Assembly (NCBI GenBank): GCA_009780315.1
Contig: WRAH01000025.1
Coordinates: forward strand, 1-37,532
Reading direction: 5' to 3'
DNA: 37,532 nt
DNA from: Defluviitaleaceae bacterium
GTDB taxonomy: Bacteria > Bacillota > Clostridia > Lachnospirales > WQUN01
Below the pieces are notes generated by a model. The model ran no database searches and was not told where the DNA came from. It worked only from the letters and a program-made list of their open reading frames with translations. The position numbers and the translations under genes were made by a program. Of this stretch, positions 22,678 through 31,494 are shown one piece after another (positions within the stretch are counted from its first letter, which is position 1; each line of letters starts with the position of its first letter).

Positions 22678-24915
22678 ATGGAGTATATTCAAATCACAGG
22701 TGCAAGAGAGAATAACTTAAAAAATGTCAGTCTCAAAATCCCTAAACGTAAGATTACGATTTTTACAGGTGTATCAGGCTCGGGAAAATCGTCCATGGTT
22801 TTTGATACAATTGCCCAGGAAGCAGGACGGCAGCTCAATGAAACTTTCCCTGCATTTGCACGCATGTTCATGCCAAAATACAGCCAGCCCGAAGCGGATT
22901 CTATTGAAAATTTGTCTGCCGCAGTGATAATCGACCAGTCTAGGCTGGGGGGAAATGCAAGGTCAACTTTAGGGACAATTACAGATATTAACGCAATTTT
23001 ACGGGTGCTATTTTCCCGATTCGGCATTCCAAAAATTGAAGGATACGCTAATGTATTTTCATTTAACGACCCAAGCGGAATGTGTCAAACTTGCGAAGGC
23101 ATAGGGCGTACAGTGGCACTTAATATTGACATTGCACTTGATATGAACAAATCTTTAAACGAGGGCGCAATCTTGTTGCCAGGCTTTGGCGTAGGCACTT
23201 GGATGTGGAAGCTGTATATCAATAGCGGATATTTTGATAATGACAAGAAACTCAAAGACTTTACCCAAGAAGAAATAGATAAGTTTCTATATGCTCAAGC
23301 AGAAAAAGGCGGAGCTTCAGTGTCTATGGCAGACGGTGACATTCACCTCACATATGAAGGACTTGTTGTACGGTTTGCCCGCCAAAATATCAATACTGGT
23401 AGAGAAAAGTCCGATGCCGCCTTAAAGAAGATTGAGAAATTTACAAAAAGTGTACCTTGCCCGTCCTGTGAAGGTAAGCGGTTTTGTGAAAAAACATTGT
23501 CTTCAAAAATTAACGGATACTCTATTTATGACCTTACAGCTATGCAGATTAGCGAATTGGTAAAAGTATTGGACGACTTTCCAAAAAATCCAATTGTAGA
23601 AAGTTTAAAAATGCGTGTACAGGGGCTTATTGACATTGGGCTTGATTATGTCACTTTGCACCGTGAAACTTCAACCCTAAGCGGCGGTGAGTCTCAGCGG
23701 GTGAAAATGGTAAAGCATTTATCAAGTGCTTTAACAGATGTGTTGTATATTTTTGATGAGCCAAGTATTGGACTTCATGCACGAGATGTCCATAGACTCA
23801 ATCAACTGCTCATTCAACTGCGGGACAAGGGTAACACTGTAATTGTAGTAGAGCATGACCCAGATGTTATAAAAATTGCAGATTACATCGTAGATATGGG
23901 CCCAAAAGCAGGCGCGGCTGGTGGAGAAGTTGTGTTTACAGGCAGTTATAAGGACTTATGTAAAGCTTCAACGCTCACTGGCGAATATATTGGTAAAACC
24001 ATGCCAATAAACACAAATGCCATAGACCCAACAGAGTTTTACAGAAGCTTGCCAAGTCAACTACACAATTTAAAAAATGTCGCGTTAAATGTGCCCAAGG
24101 GTATGCTTACTGTGGTGACAGGTGTTGCAGGGTCTGGCAAAAGTACGCTGGTTAATTTAGTATTCGCGCCGCAATTTTCCGAAGCTGTACGTATAGACCA
24201 AAGCCCCGTTGCAGTAAATATCCGCTCAAATTCTGCTACATTTACAGGGGTGATGGATAAAATCCGCAAACTGTTTGCAGAGGCTAATCATGTGAGCGTT
24301 GGATTATTTAGTTACAACTCTGAAGGGGCTTGTGAAAAATGTAAAGGGATTGGCAGTATTGAGCTAAACCTTTCCTTTATGGATAATATCTCAATTCCCT
24401 GCGAAGTATGCGGCGGCAAGCGGTATAAAAGAGAAGTCCTTGAATACTTGTATAAAGGTAAAAACATTGTTGAAGTGATGGAAATGACCATCGCTTGTGC
24501 TGTAGATTTTTTCGAGCAAAAGGATATTAAAAGCAAACTTCAAGAAGTTGTAGACGTTGGATTATCCTACATGACTTTGGGTCAGCCGCTCTCCACTTTA
24601 AGTGGCGGTGAATGTCAACGGTTAAAACTTGCCAAAGAACTGCACAAAAAAAGCGGTATCTATATTTTAGATGAGCCAACTACAGGGTTGCATATGAGTG
24701 ATGTGCAAACAATCATTGAAATCTTGCGCCGTTTGGTTAAGCGTGGTAACACAGTTTTGGTTATAGAGCATAACTTAGATGTAATGCGTTGTGCAGATTG
24801 GATTGTTGACCTTGGTCCAGACGGCGGAAGCGGTGGCGGACATGTGTTGTATGAAGGCCCGCCAACAGGGCTTGCAGATTGTGCCGCATCAATAACAGGC
24901 TGGTCATTCCGCTAA
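22678..24915 (+). CDS. Short UvrA-like tandem ABC ATPase
   Basis: A 745-residue UvrA paralogue with two ATPase modules. Walker A motifs are GVSGSGKSS (31-39) and GVAGSGKST (near 480); the signatures LSGGESQR and LSGGECQR and the Walker B segments IFDEPSIGLH and ILDEPTTGLH are intact. CxxC pairs of the zinc modules appear at CQTC, CPSC, CEKC and CEVC. True UvrA has about 940 residues; the deleted part follows SRFGIPKIEG and would hold the UvrB-binding domain and first zinc knuckle. Such short forms (UvrA2/DrrC type) are often tied to drug resistance or DNA-binding ligand tolerance rather than to excision repair. It is translationally coupled to the PAP2 gene. Confidence 0.87.
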   Translation: MEYIQITGARENNLKNVSLKIPKRKITIFTGVSGSGKSSMVFDTIAQEAGRQLNETFPAFARMFMPKYSQPEADSIENLSAAVIIDQSRLGGNARSTLGTITDINAILRVLFSRFGIPKIEGYANVFSFNDPSGMCQTCEGIGRTVALNIDIALDMNKSLNEGAILLPGFGVGTWMWKLYINSGYFDNDKKLKDFTQEEIDKFLYAQAEKGGASVSMADGDIHLTYEGLVVRFARQNINTGREKSDAALKKIEKFTKSVPCPSCEGKRFCEKTLSSKINGYSIYDLTAMQISELVKVLDDFPKNPIVESLKMRVQGLIDIGLDYVTLHRETSTLSGGESQRVKMVKHLSSALTDVLYIFDEPSIGLHARDVHRLNQLLIQLRDKGNTVIVVEHDPDVIKIADYIVDMGPKAGAAGGEVVFTGSYKDLCKASTLTGEYIGKTMPINTNAIDPTEFYRSLPSQLHNLKNVALNVPKGMLTVVTGVAGSGKSTLVNLVFAPQFSEAVRIDQSPVAVNIRSNSATFTGVMDKIRKLFAEANHVSVGLFSYNSEGACEKCKGIGSIELNLSFMDNISIPCEVCGGKRYKREVLEYLYKGKNIVEVMEMTIACAVDFFEQKDIKSKLQEVVDVGLSYMTLGQPLSTLSGGECQRLKLAKELHKKSGIYILDEPTTGLHMSDVQTIIEILRRLVKRGNTVLVIEHNLDVMRCADWIVDLGPDGGSGGGHVLYEGPPTGLADCAASITGWSFR

Positions 24916-24922
24916 AGCGGAA
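24907..24922 (+). other. Palindromic hairpin around the UvrA-like stop codon
   Basis: TTCCGC and GCGGAA form a perfect 6-bp stem with the loop TAAA, which contains the stop codon (24913-24915). There is no T-tract, so it is not a usual terminator; it may slow 3' decay. Confidence 0.4.
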
Positions 24923-24961
24923 CTGCTTGCCTAAACTAAGTAGCCTAGGGAGATATTTTTA

Positions 24962-25480
24962 ATGAAGCATAGTACACTTTTGTTCATCGAAATCCTTGCA
25001 ATCATCATAACTGCCGCGCTGATAGGGCTGTTTTCCTACCATATCATTTACTTGCGGCTTGCAGGCGGTCAGTCATTTATTGCATACCTTATAAATTTGA
25101 CATTCATTGCCACTGTGCTTATTTTGGATATCATCGCAAACAAAATCATGACGAAAGAAGGCTTTATGACAAAAGAGCGAACAAAACTTGGACATTTTTT
25201 TGCCCAAGTTTTGTTCGCCGCACATTTTGTCTCCTTTAAAACTGCGTTATACCTGTTTTACATTGTCATGTTAATCGCTTCAAGAACGTCCATTCTTCAT
25301 CCAGACTTTGTGTTTAGCTACATTACTGGCTTCATTTATTCTGTAGAATATGGGATACTTTTGCTTATTCCGTTGGATAAGTTTCTGGAACTGCTGACAA
25401 AGGACGACAGGCGTATTTTGCGGATTCTCCATAAAATGAATCGAGCAAATAAATATCAGGATAAAAACGAACTAAAATGA
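24962..25480 (+). CDS. Small four-helix membrane protein, unknown
   Basis: A 172-residue protein with hydrophobic segments at about 5-27, 40-62, 80-106 and 120-143, then a basic, highly charged C-terminal tail (DDRRILRILHKMNRANKYQ). No family motif is recognised. The moderate ribosome binding site GGGAG lies 11 nt before ATG 24962. It follows the UvrA-like gene by 46 nt on the same strand and may belong to that operon. The next gene converges after 16 bases, with no clear terminator between them. Confidence 0.6.
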   Translation: MKHSTLLFIEILAIIITAALIGLFSYHIIYLRLAGGQSFIAYLINLTFIATVLILDIIANKIMTKEGFMTKERTKLGHFFAQVLFAAHFVSFKTALYLFYIVMLIASRTSILHPDFVFSYITGFIYSVEYGILLLIPLDKFLELLTKDDRRILRILHKMNRANKYQDKNELK

Positions 25481-25496
25481 AACGAAGGGTTTTATC

Positions 25497-27428
25497 TTAC
25501 TGAATTGTAAACATTGCACCTGCTTCGCCAGCAAAAGCGATTCTGCCGCCCTCGGGAAGGATAATACTTTCTCGGGGGTTTTGTTCTAGTGATGTGGCGA
25601 TGGGGTTCATACGGTTGTCATAAATAAACCATGCACCGTTTTGAGGTGTGAAAATATTGATGGTTTGCCCTGCGTGTTGTGGGTCAATGTCTGCCCAAAT
25701 GGTGTTGTTCACAATGTTTACACTGTTGCCAAGTGTAGAAAATTGCACTGCGCCGGTTGCACACATAAACACCCTGTCACCACTGTGCATGTCCATAAAT
25801 TCAACACCATTGATATTTGTTACAGATAAATCCACCGCATCCCGTCCATTCATTAGGGGAATGCTTATAAAAGCGGTTGCATGGTTTTCATCTATAATTT
25901 GCAGTGTTGGAAATATGACTTGGGATTCATGATGTGATGTGACATATCCGTGAATTTGACTATCTGTTTGTATGCTTAACACAGGTGAAAAGTACATTGT
26001 TGATGTATGTCTTGGGCTTACCAGCAAAAATTCTCTATCATTTCGTGTGTCCCATGATGTTTGTGCATTGCTTGAAATGACGCGTGGTTCAAGTCTTTGG
26101 GCATGTGCGCCAGCTTGGGCTACTATGCCTATCCCTGGTATATCGCTGAAAGACTGTCCTAAAATATAATTTTCATAAAAAGTGAGTATTGAAATGGTGT
26201 AAACACTGTCACCAGTCATTCCCCCAAGGGAATTGCCGTCAATGGATACAAACTTACCGTCGGTATTGTGCAGAAATACCAGCGGACGGTCTGTAGCCGC
26301 TGCAATGGGGGTCATGACCATGGTGTAATCTGTAAAGTCCACATGGAATGTTTCCCTCATTACGCCTGAATCAAATATGCCTGCATTGGCTCGCACACTG
26401 TCTGGAATACGTGCTGGTTCGCGGTTTAACTCGGGTAAGGTGATAGTTGTAGATTGAGGAAGTAAGCCTTCTTCCATCAACACTTCAAGGATTATTGCCT
26501 GTGCAATCGTTTGCACAAAAGCGTCATTGCCCGATGCGGAAATGGATACGGCAAGATTAAATTCTGGCAGTACGGTTAAATCTGTATGAAATCCTGCTGT
26601 TGTCCCACCCTTGCTTAGGGCTTGAATGCCAAGCGCATTAAACGGGAACAAATCAATAGAATCCCAGCCAAGCCCATACCGAAAGTTGGTTGATGAACCT
26701 TCCATCATATCCATTTGGGTTTGATTACGCGCCATTTCGTCTACCGACTGGCGGGAAAGTATAGAACCGTCTGCACTGTCCATAAAGATTGTGGAGAATA
26801 CCGCTAAATCTTCCATCGTGGCAAGTAGTCCGCCACTGCCGATTACGCCTAAAGATTCTGGTTGTAAACGGCTTCCTGCAAGATAAGTGCCTGCAACCCT
26901 ATTAGGGTCAAAATCACTTTGGGGGGATACGATGTTTTCGATTCCAAGAGGTTGAAAAAACTCACGGTCAAGAAATTCTGTAAAGGTTACGCCACTTACA
27001 CGCTCAATTAAAACTTCTGCCAAAGTGAATCCATCATTATTGTAGATAGACCTTTCACCAGGGTGAAACATAAGCCGTTGTTGGCTTAACATATTTAAGA
27101 AATTATCAAAATAATATCGGCTATTGTCACCTAGAAGCATTGCATTGCCAAGGGTCGAACCCATGATGCCAGACGAATGGTCAAGTAGCATTCTTGGTGT
27201 AATATAACCATATCTTGCGTCTGCCATTGTAAAATCTGGGATGTAGTTTATCACTGGCGTATCAAGGTCAACCAAGCCCATGTCCACAAGGCGAATGACC
27301 GCTGCGGCAGTGAATACTTTACTGGTTGAACCTATGCCATAAAGCATACCATCAGATTCTTCTGCTTGAACAATAGTTGCAGGAACGAAGAATACCACCA
27401 GCACCAATAATAAAAATAATTTTTTCAT
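25497..27428 (-). CDS. Serine hydrolase of beta-lactamase/class C fold, unusually short N-terminus
   Basis: A 643-residue secreted protein. A signal peptide (1-22, cleavage after VQA) is followed after about 11 residues by the catalytic motif STSK (S34-K37), then HSSGI (near 82), YNN (near 130) and KGG (in LSKGGTTAGF). All three active-site motifs are present. In typical homologues about 50-70 residues of two beta strands precede SxxK; here they are missing, so the fold would be incomplete or finished differently. Residues about 340-643 form a beta-rich domain without named motif. The ATG at 27428 has AGGAG. It is the third gene of a unit with the ABC transporter, so peptide or cell-wall substrates are plausible but unproven. 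Confidence 0.75.
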   Translation of the reverse strand: MKKLFLLLVLVVFFVPATIVQAEESDGMLYGIGSTSKVFTAAAVIRLVDMGLVDLDTPVINYIPDFTMADARYGYITPRMLLDHSSGIMGSTLGNAMLLGDNSRYYFDNFLNMLSQQRLMFHPGERSIYNNDGFTLAEVLIERVSGVTFTEFLDREFFQPLGIENIVSPQSDFDPNRVAGTYLAGSRLQPESLGVIGSGGLLATMEDLAVFSTIFMDSADGSILSRQSVDEMARNQTQMDMMEGSSTNFRYGLGWDSIDLFPFNALGIQALSKGGTTAGFHTDLTVLPEFNLAVSISASGNDAFVQTIAQAIILEVLMEEGLLPQSTTITLPELNREPARIPDSVRANAGIFDSGVMRETFHVDFTDYTMVMTPIAAATDRPLVFLHNTDGKFVSIDGNSLGGMTGDSVYTISILTFYENYILGQSFSDIPGIGIVAQAGAHAQRLEPRVISSNAQTSWDTRNDREFLLVSPRHTSTMYFSPVLSIQTDSQIHGYVTSHHESQVIFPTLQIIDENHATAFISIPLMNGRDAVDLSVTNINGVEFMDMHSGDRVFMCATGAVQFSTLGNSVNIVNNTIWADIDPQHAGQTINIFTPQNGAWFIYDNRMNPIATSLEQNPRESIILPEGGRIAFAGEAGAMFTIQ

Positions 27429-27440
27429 AGATAAATTCTC

Positions 27441-29927
27441 CTATTCTGAAAGCAATTCGTAAACTGAAATATTTTTGATGCTTCTGGCAGAAATATGTGC
27501 CACAAGATAGGTGACAATCAATATTGCTGTACCCAAGGCAACAACCACAAGGGGGTTAATGAAGAGTACCATATTAAGCACACCGCTTGCGCTCATTGCC
27601 GTGCTAATCATTGGGCTGATTAGCAACGTACCACTAACACAACCTACAATAATACCAAGGGTTGTCATTGGCAAAAAGCTGATTGCCATTTGGCGCACAA
27701 GTTGACTGGTTGTATATCCTACGGCTTTAAGCGTACCCAGTTCGCGGCGGCGTTTTGCCACAACTGCACGCACGGTCATGCTTAAAATAAGTGCAACAAC
27801 AATGACAGAGATTACAAAAATCATATAAGTTAATGCAGTCATAGGTGCAATTACGTTAGCGGCTGTTGCCATCACCAGTTCAATATGGTTTGCAATACGT
27901 TCAATTTGAAACATTCCTGACGAGCCGCTGATGATGATTTCTCCATCTAAAATAACGGCATACTCTACACTGTCAACGTCAAAGTTTTCTAAGTAGAAAG
28001 CAATGCGCTCTTCTGCACGGGCTCTTGCGGTTGCAAAGCTGTCGTTTTCTTCATATTGAAAAACATTTAAAACCCCAAATTGCTGTGTTAAAACTGCTTC
28101 AAATGCTTCAACCGTAACACCCTCATGCAAATATATAGAAATAGTGCTTCTTGTAAAGTTAGGGTTTAATCGCTTAATGCCATCATAGGTTATTGCTGCT
28201 GACCCAATTCCACCTAGTGTAGAAAAATAGCCTGTGATAATAAATTCTTGCGTGATACCGCTTACAGTGACACGTACACTGTCTCCCATTTGCCTGTTTA
28301 GCTGTTGTGCAAGGCTTCTTGGTAGTGCAATTTCATTATCATACACAGGCATTCTTCCAATGCCTGCGACAAATGTTTCAAATTGACTAAAATCGTCTGA
28401 TACGGTAGTCATACGTGCGTCAAAATCTTCAACACGTACCATGGTGATTTCTGCCATTGTAGTCATGCGTACTTGGGGCAATTGCTCAATTTCTGTGGCT
28501 AAAGCAAAAGCATCCGTATGACGCGTGACAGTCACCAGGACTTCATTGGCTTCCATCCCCGCTACGGCTGCAAGGGTCATTTGGTCTGCCACAAAGGTTT
28601 GATAAATTGCAGCAGTTGATGTGAGTGCAAAAGCCGCACTGGCAATCACAACGCCAATCATGGCGTACAGTCTTACATAGGCAAACATATTTTTTAACCC
28701 AAGCCCAAGATGAACATTCCCTGTAAACTGATGAAGGGGGAAGAAATTGCGTCTAAAATTATTGGTTGATATACCACCGCGCAGTGCCGTAATAGGGGGT
28801 AATTTTTTAATACGTTGAGTAGATAAAAATACCTTAACTAATAAGATGAATATAATAGCCATTGCCGAAAATATCCCCGCTAAAGGATTCACTCCAACTG
28901 ACCAAGGTGTGGCAGATAAGGTAAAGAGCATAAAACGAATAAATGAGAACACAGGAATGACTACGATGATACCAAGGATAGCCGCTGGCATGGCAATGAC
29001 ACCATATTCCATAAGATAACAAGCGATAATTTGATGGCTGGTATATCCCTGTGCTTTTAAAACGCCAATTTCATGTATGGTGTTCTCAATGCTGTCAGCC
29101 ACACGAAAGCGAACCACTAATAATGATATAGAAATTAAAATAAAGGCGAAAAGCAGAATAACTGCAAAGAATATATAAACGGTTTGAATCGCTGACACAA
29201 ACTCTTGAATGCTAAAAACAAATGAATGAGCGGCAACGTCTACCAGTACATCATCACTAAAGACTTGATTAAACGCCCAAGAGTCGTTCATATCATAAAA
29301 CCTAATCATCATCAATACAGAACGCCCAAAGTATCGTGTCAAACGTTCATATCCCTCACTTGGCACAAAAACCCTCATCGTGCCAAAGTTTACACCTGGC
29401 ATATCCGTCGTATCAAAAAATCCTGCAATGGTGAATTCAATTTCCCTGTTTCTGTGATGGATAACAAATGCGTCACCCAGATTATACCCAAATGCTTGTG
29501 ATATTGAAGGCAGGTAAATTGCGTACGCTGGGGCAACACTTTTATCCCTTGCAATGACCTGTGGTGCAGCAATATTTGCGGGGATATCAATATTAGCAAT
29601 AATAATATTTGTTTCTGCCAAAGCACCATAATATACTATCGCACCATTTGCAATGAGTGTCTCAGTCCGTTCAAACTCAGATACACGGGGGTCATTTAAA
29701 ATAATTTCATCAAAGATGGAATTATGCAAAGCACGGGGTATAATCATCACACTATGTGAGCCATTCATCCGCTCAACAGTATTTAAAAAATCATCATCCA
29801 CATCCATAAATAAACTAATGGCAATTGTAGCCAGCCCAGATATGATTAAAATAATAAGAAACAATGAAACTGCTGCACTTTTGCTGCGCAGTACATTGGC
29901 TTTTGCAATGTGTAGTATTTTCTTCAT
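27441..29927 (-). CDS. ABC transporter permease with two FtsX/MacB-type modules
   Basis: About 828 residues. An N-terminal membrane helix is followed by an extracytoplasmic domain (about 45-245), three helices (about 250-370), another helix near 405-430, a second outer domain (about 435-690) and three C-terminal helices. This duplicated FtsX arrangement occurs in antimicrobial-peptide, lipoprotein or macrolide-type exporters and in envelope mechanotransmitters. I start at ATG 29927 (MKKILHIAKAN), 5 nt after GGGGTGG; an earlier in-frame GTG is unlikely. It begins 2 nt after the ATPase stop, making the partnership clear. Substrate unknown. Confidence 0.85.
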   Translation of the reverse strand: MKKILHIAKANVLRSKSAAVSLFLIILIISGLATIAISLFMDVDDDFLNTVERMNGSHSVMIIPRALHNSIFDEIILNDPRVSEFERTETLIANGAIVYYGALAETNIIIANIDIPANIAAPQVIARDKSVAPAYAIYLPSISQAFGYNLGDAFVIHHRNREIEFTIAGFFDTTDMPGVNFGTMRVFVPSEGYERLTRYFGRSVLMMIRFYDMNDSWAFNQVFSDDVLVDVAAHSFVFSIQEFVSAIQTVYIFFAVILLFAFILISISLLVVRFRVADSIENTIHEIGVLKAQGYTSHQIIACYLMEYGVIAMPAAILGIIVVIPVFSFIRFMLFTLSATPWSVGVNPLAGIFSAMAIIFILLVKVFLSTQRIKKLPPITALRGGISTNNFRRNFFPLHQFTGNVHLGLGLKNMFAYVRLYAMIGVVIASAAFALTSTAAIYQTFVADQMTLAAVAGMEANEVLVTVTRHTDAFALATEIEQLPQVRMTTMAEITMVRVEDFDARMTTVSDDFSQFETFVAGIGRMPVYDNEIALPRSLAQQLNRQMGDSVRVTVSGITQEFIITGYFSTLGGIGSAAITYDGIKRLNPNFTRSTISIYLHEGVTVEAFEAVLTQQFGVLNVFQYEENDSFATARARAEERIAFYLENFDVDSVEYAVILDGEIIISGSSGMFQIERIANHIELVMATAANVIAPMTALTYMIFVISVIVVALILSMTVRAVVAKRRRELGTLKAVGYTTSQLVRQMAISFLPMTTLGIIVGCVSGTLLISPMISTAMSASGVLNMVLFINPLVVVALGTAILIVTYLVAHISARSIKNISVYELLSE

Positions 29928-29929
29928 GT

Positions 29930-30688
29930 CTACCACCCCATCTCATCAAGAAATTTTTGTACTTTTTCTAATCGTTTCCCTGCATTGTCGCCCATATAAG
30001 GGGGAAGTTCCAATGTGCCGTCCACTGCACCATCACGAAGGTAAATGATTTTATTTCCCCGCACGGCAGTTTTAAGGTCATGTGTAACCATGACAATGCT
30101 TTGCCCGTTAGCGTGGATTTCGCTCATGATATCTAAAACTTTCACGCTGGAGGATGAATTAAGCGCGCCTGTGGGTTCATCTGCAAAAAGTAACGCAGGT
30201 TTGTTAATCAATGCCCTAACAATGCCAACCCTTTGGGCTTCACCCCCGGAAAGCTGACTGGGAAATTTGCCCCAAAGCTCCTTTTGCAGCCCAACCCGCT
30301 CAAACAATGATGTAGCTTTTTTCTCAATGGCTTTTTTATCATTTGAAATCAGCAACGCCCCTGTAAGTACATTGTCCATCACGCTCATGTTATCCATCAG
30401 GTGAATCTGCTGAAATACAAACCCGCAGTTTTCACGGCGAAACACCGCCAGTTGGTCATTGGTGTACTTAGAAATATCTGTCCCATTAAACATGACTTCC
30501 CCCAAGGTTGGTTTATCCATGCCGGAAATGGAATAAAGCAAAGTACTTTTTCCACTGCCTGACGCACCCATGATGACGGTAAATGCGCCTGCCTCAATTT
30601 CTAAGTCCAAGTTTTTAATAATATGAATCTGTGTACCCCCACTGCTAAATGACTTGCAAAGTTTGTTAGTTTTTATAATGGATTTCAT
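29930..30688 (-). CDS. ABC transporter ATP-binding protein (MacB/LolD/BceA type)
   Basis: A 252-residue ATPase with Walker A GASGSGKST, the Q-loop in FVFQQIHLMDNMSVMDNV, signature LSGGEAQR, Walker B ALLFADEPTGALN and H-loop VMVTHDL. The ADEPTGALN segment is characteristic of the LolD/MacB/BceA subfamily that works with FtsX-type permeases. I start at ATG 30688 (MKSIIKTNKL), preceded by AAGGAG; an in-frame GTG at 30718 would place this site inside the gene. First gene of the ATPase-permease-hydrolase unit, divergent from a two-component system that probably controls it. Confidence 0.9.
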   Translation of the reverse strand: MKSIIKTNKLCKSFSSGGTQIHIIKNLDLEIEAGAFTVIMGASGSGKSTLLYSISGMDKPTLGEVMFNGTDISKYTNDQLAVFRRENCGFVFQQIHLMDNMSVMDNVLTGALLISNDKKAIEKKATSLFERVGLQKELWGKFPSQLSGGEAQRVGIVRALINKPALLFADEPTGALNSSSSVKVLDIMSEIHANGQSIVMVTHDLKTAVRGNKIIYLRDGAVDGTLELPPYMGDNAGKRLEKVQKFLDEMGW

Positions 30689-30727
30689 TGTGTCAGCTCC
30701 TTTGTTTTTGTTTGACACTATTGTTAT

Positions 30728-30755
30728 ACTATAGAACGGGTCTAAGATGCTTTAA
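30728..30755 (-). promoter_or_regulatory. Candidate promoter of the ABC transporter unit
   Basis: On the minus strand TTAAAG (30750-30755) and TATAGT (30728-30733) with a 16-nt spacer. The poor -35 box agrees with a promoter needing an activator, and tandem repeats lie just upstream. Confidence 0.4.
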
Positions 30756-30767
30756 CAAAAGGCTATT

Positions 30768-30789
30768 AAATTCTTATCAAATTCTTAAC
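30768..30789. promoter_or_regulatory. Tandem 11-bp direct repeats, probable response-regulator site
   Basis: AAATTCTTATC (30768-30778) is followed directly by AAATTCTTAAC (30779-30789), identical in 10 of 11 positions and in phase with the DNA helix. OmpR-family regulators bind such repeats as head-to-tail dimers. The site sits 12 bp upstream of the weak -35 box of the ABC transporter promoter and just before the regulator gene start, which fits activation of the transporter. Confidence 0.6.
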
Positions 30790-30798
30790 AAGGTTGTG

Positions 30799-31494
30799 AT
30801 GATAATGCCAGACTGCTTAATTATTGATGATGATGCAAGCATTGCGGCAACGATTTCTGAATATTTTTCTCTTTTTGATTTAACATGTGAATATGCCACA
30901 AGTTTTGAATCAGGCTTAAAAACTGCCATAGAAAACCCACCATCCCTTATTATTTTAGACATAAATTTAGGTGAAGAATCAGGCTTTGCCCTATGCAAAA
31001 AACTGCGTGAAACATCTGATGTGCCGATTATTTTCATCAGCGCACGCAATACAGATGATGATATTTTGGTTGCCCTTGGCATAGGCGGGGATGATTATGT
31101 TGCAAAGCCCTTTGCAATGTCTGTACTTTTAGCGCGGGCAAAAGCTGTCTTAAAACGCAGTGCAACAATGCCGATACAGCCTCAACGGGAAATAATAAAA
31201 TTTGGCAATATAGAAATTGACAAAGGCAACGACCGCGTTACCCGAAATGGCGAAACGGTAAAATTAAAACCATTGGAATTAAAACTGCTTCTATACTTAA
31301 TTGAAAACAAAAATAATCGTGTAACCAAGGACGCGCTTTTAGAAAAAGTATGGGGTGATACCTTCATAGGGGAGGGGACACTTAGCGTACACATTCGCCA
31401 CCTCCGCGAAAAACTTGAAGACATACCAAATTCCCCACAGTTTATAAAAACCGTATGGGGTAGTGGGTATATGTTTGAAGGGGCGGTGGAATGA
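30799..31494 (+). CDS. OmpR-family response regulator
   Basis: A 231-residue regulator. The receiver domain (about 4-118) has the acidic pocket DDD at 10-12, phosphorylation site D54 in LIILDINLG, the Ser switch in IFISARN and Lys in YVAKPF. The C-terminal winged helix (about 135-230) carries LKPLELKLLLYL, the recognition segment VHIRHLREKLED and the hallmark end KTVWGSGYMF. ATG 30799 has AAGG upstream; ATG 30805 is an alternative, whereas further upstream in-frame starts run into the promoter region. It overlaps the kinase gene (ATGA) and is divergent from the ABC transporter. Confidence 0.92.
   Translation: MIMPDCLIIDDDASIAATISEYFSLFDLTCEYATSFESGLKTAIENPPSLIILDINLGEESGFALCKKLRETSDVPIIFISARNTDDDILVALGIGGDDYVAKPFAMSVLLARAKAVLKRSATMPIQPQREIIKFGNIEIDKGNDRVTRNGETVKLKPLELKLLLYLIENKNNRVTKDALLEKVWGDTFIGEGTLSVHIRHLREKLEDIPNSPQFIKTVWGSGYMFEGAVE

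Noticed and set aside
25497..27428. Frameshift hiding the missing N-terminal part of the serine hydrolase
   Set aside because: The start codon has a good ribosome binding site and signal peptide, and the upstream gene ends just 13 bases before, so no room exists for the missing part upstream.
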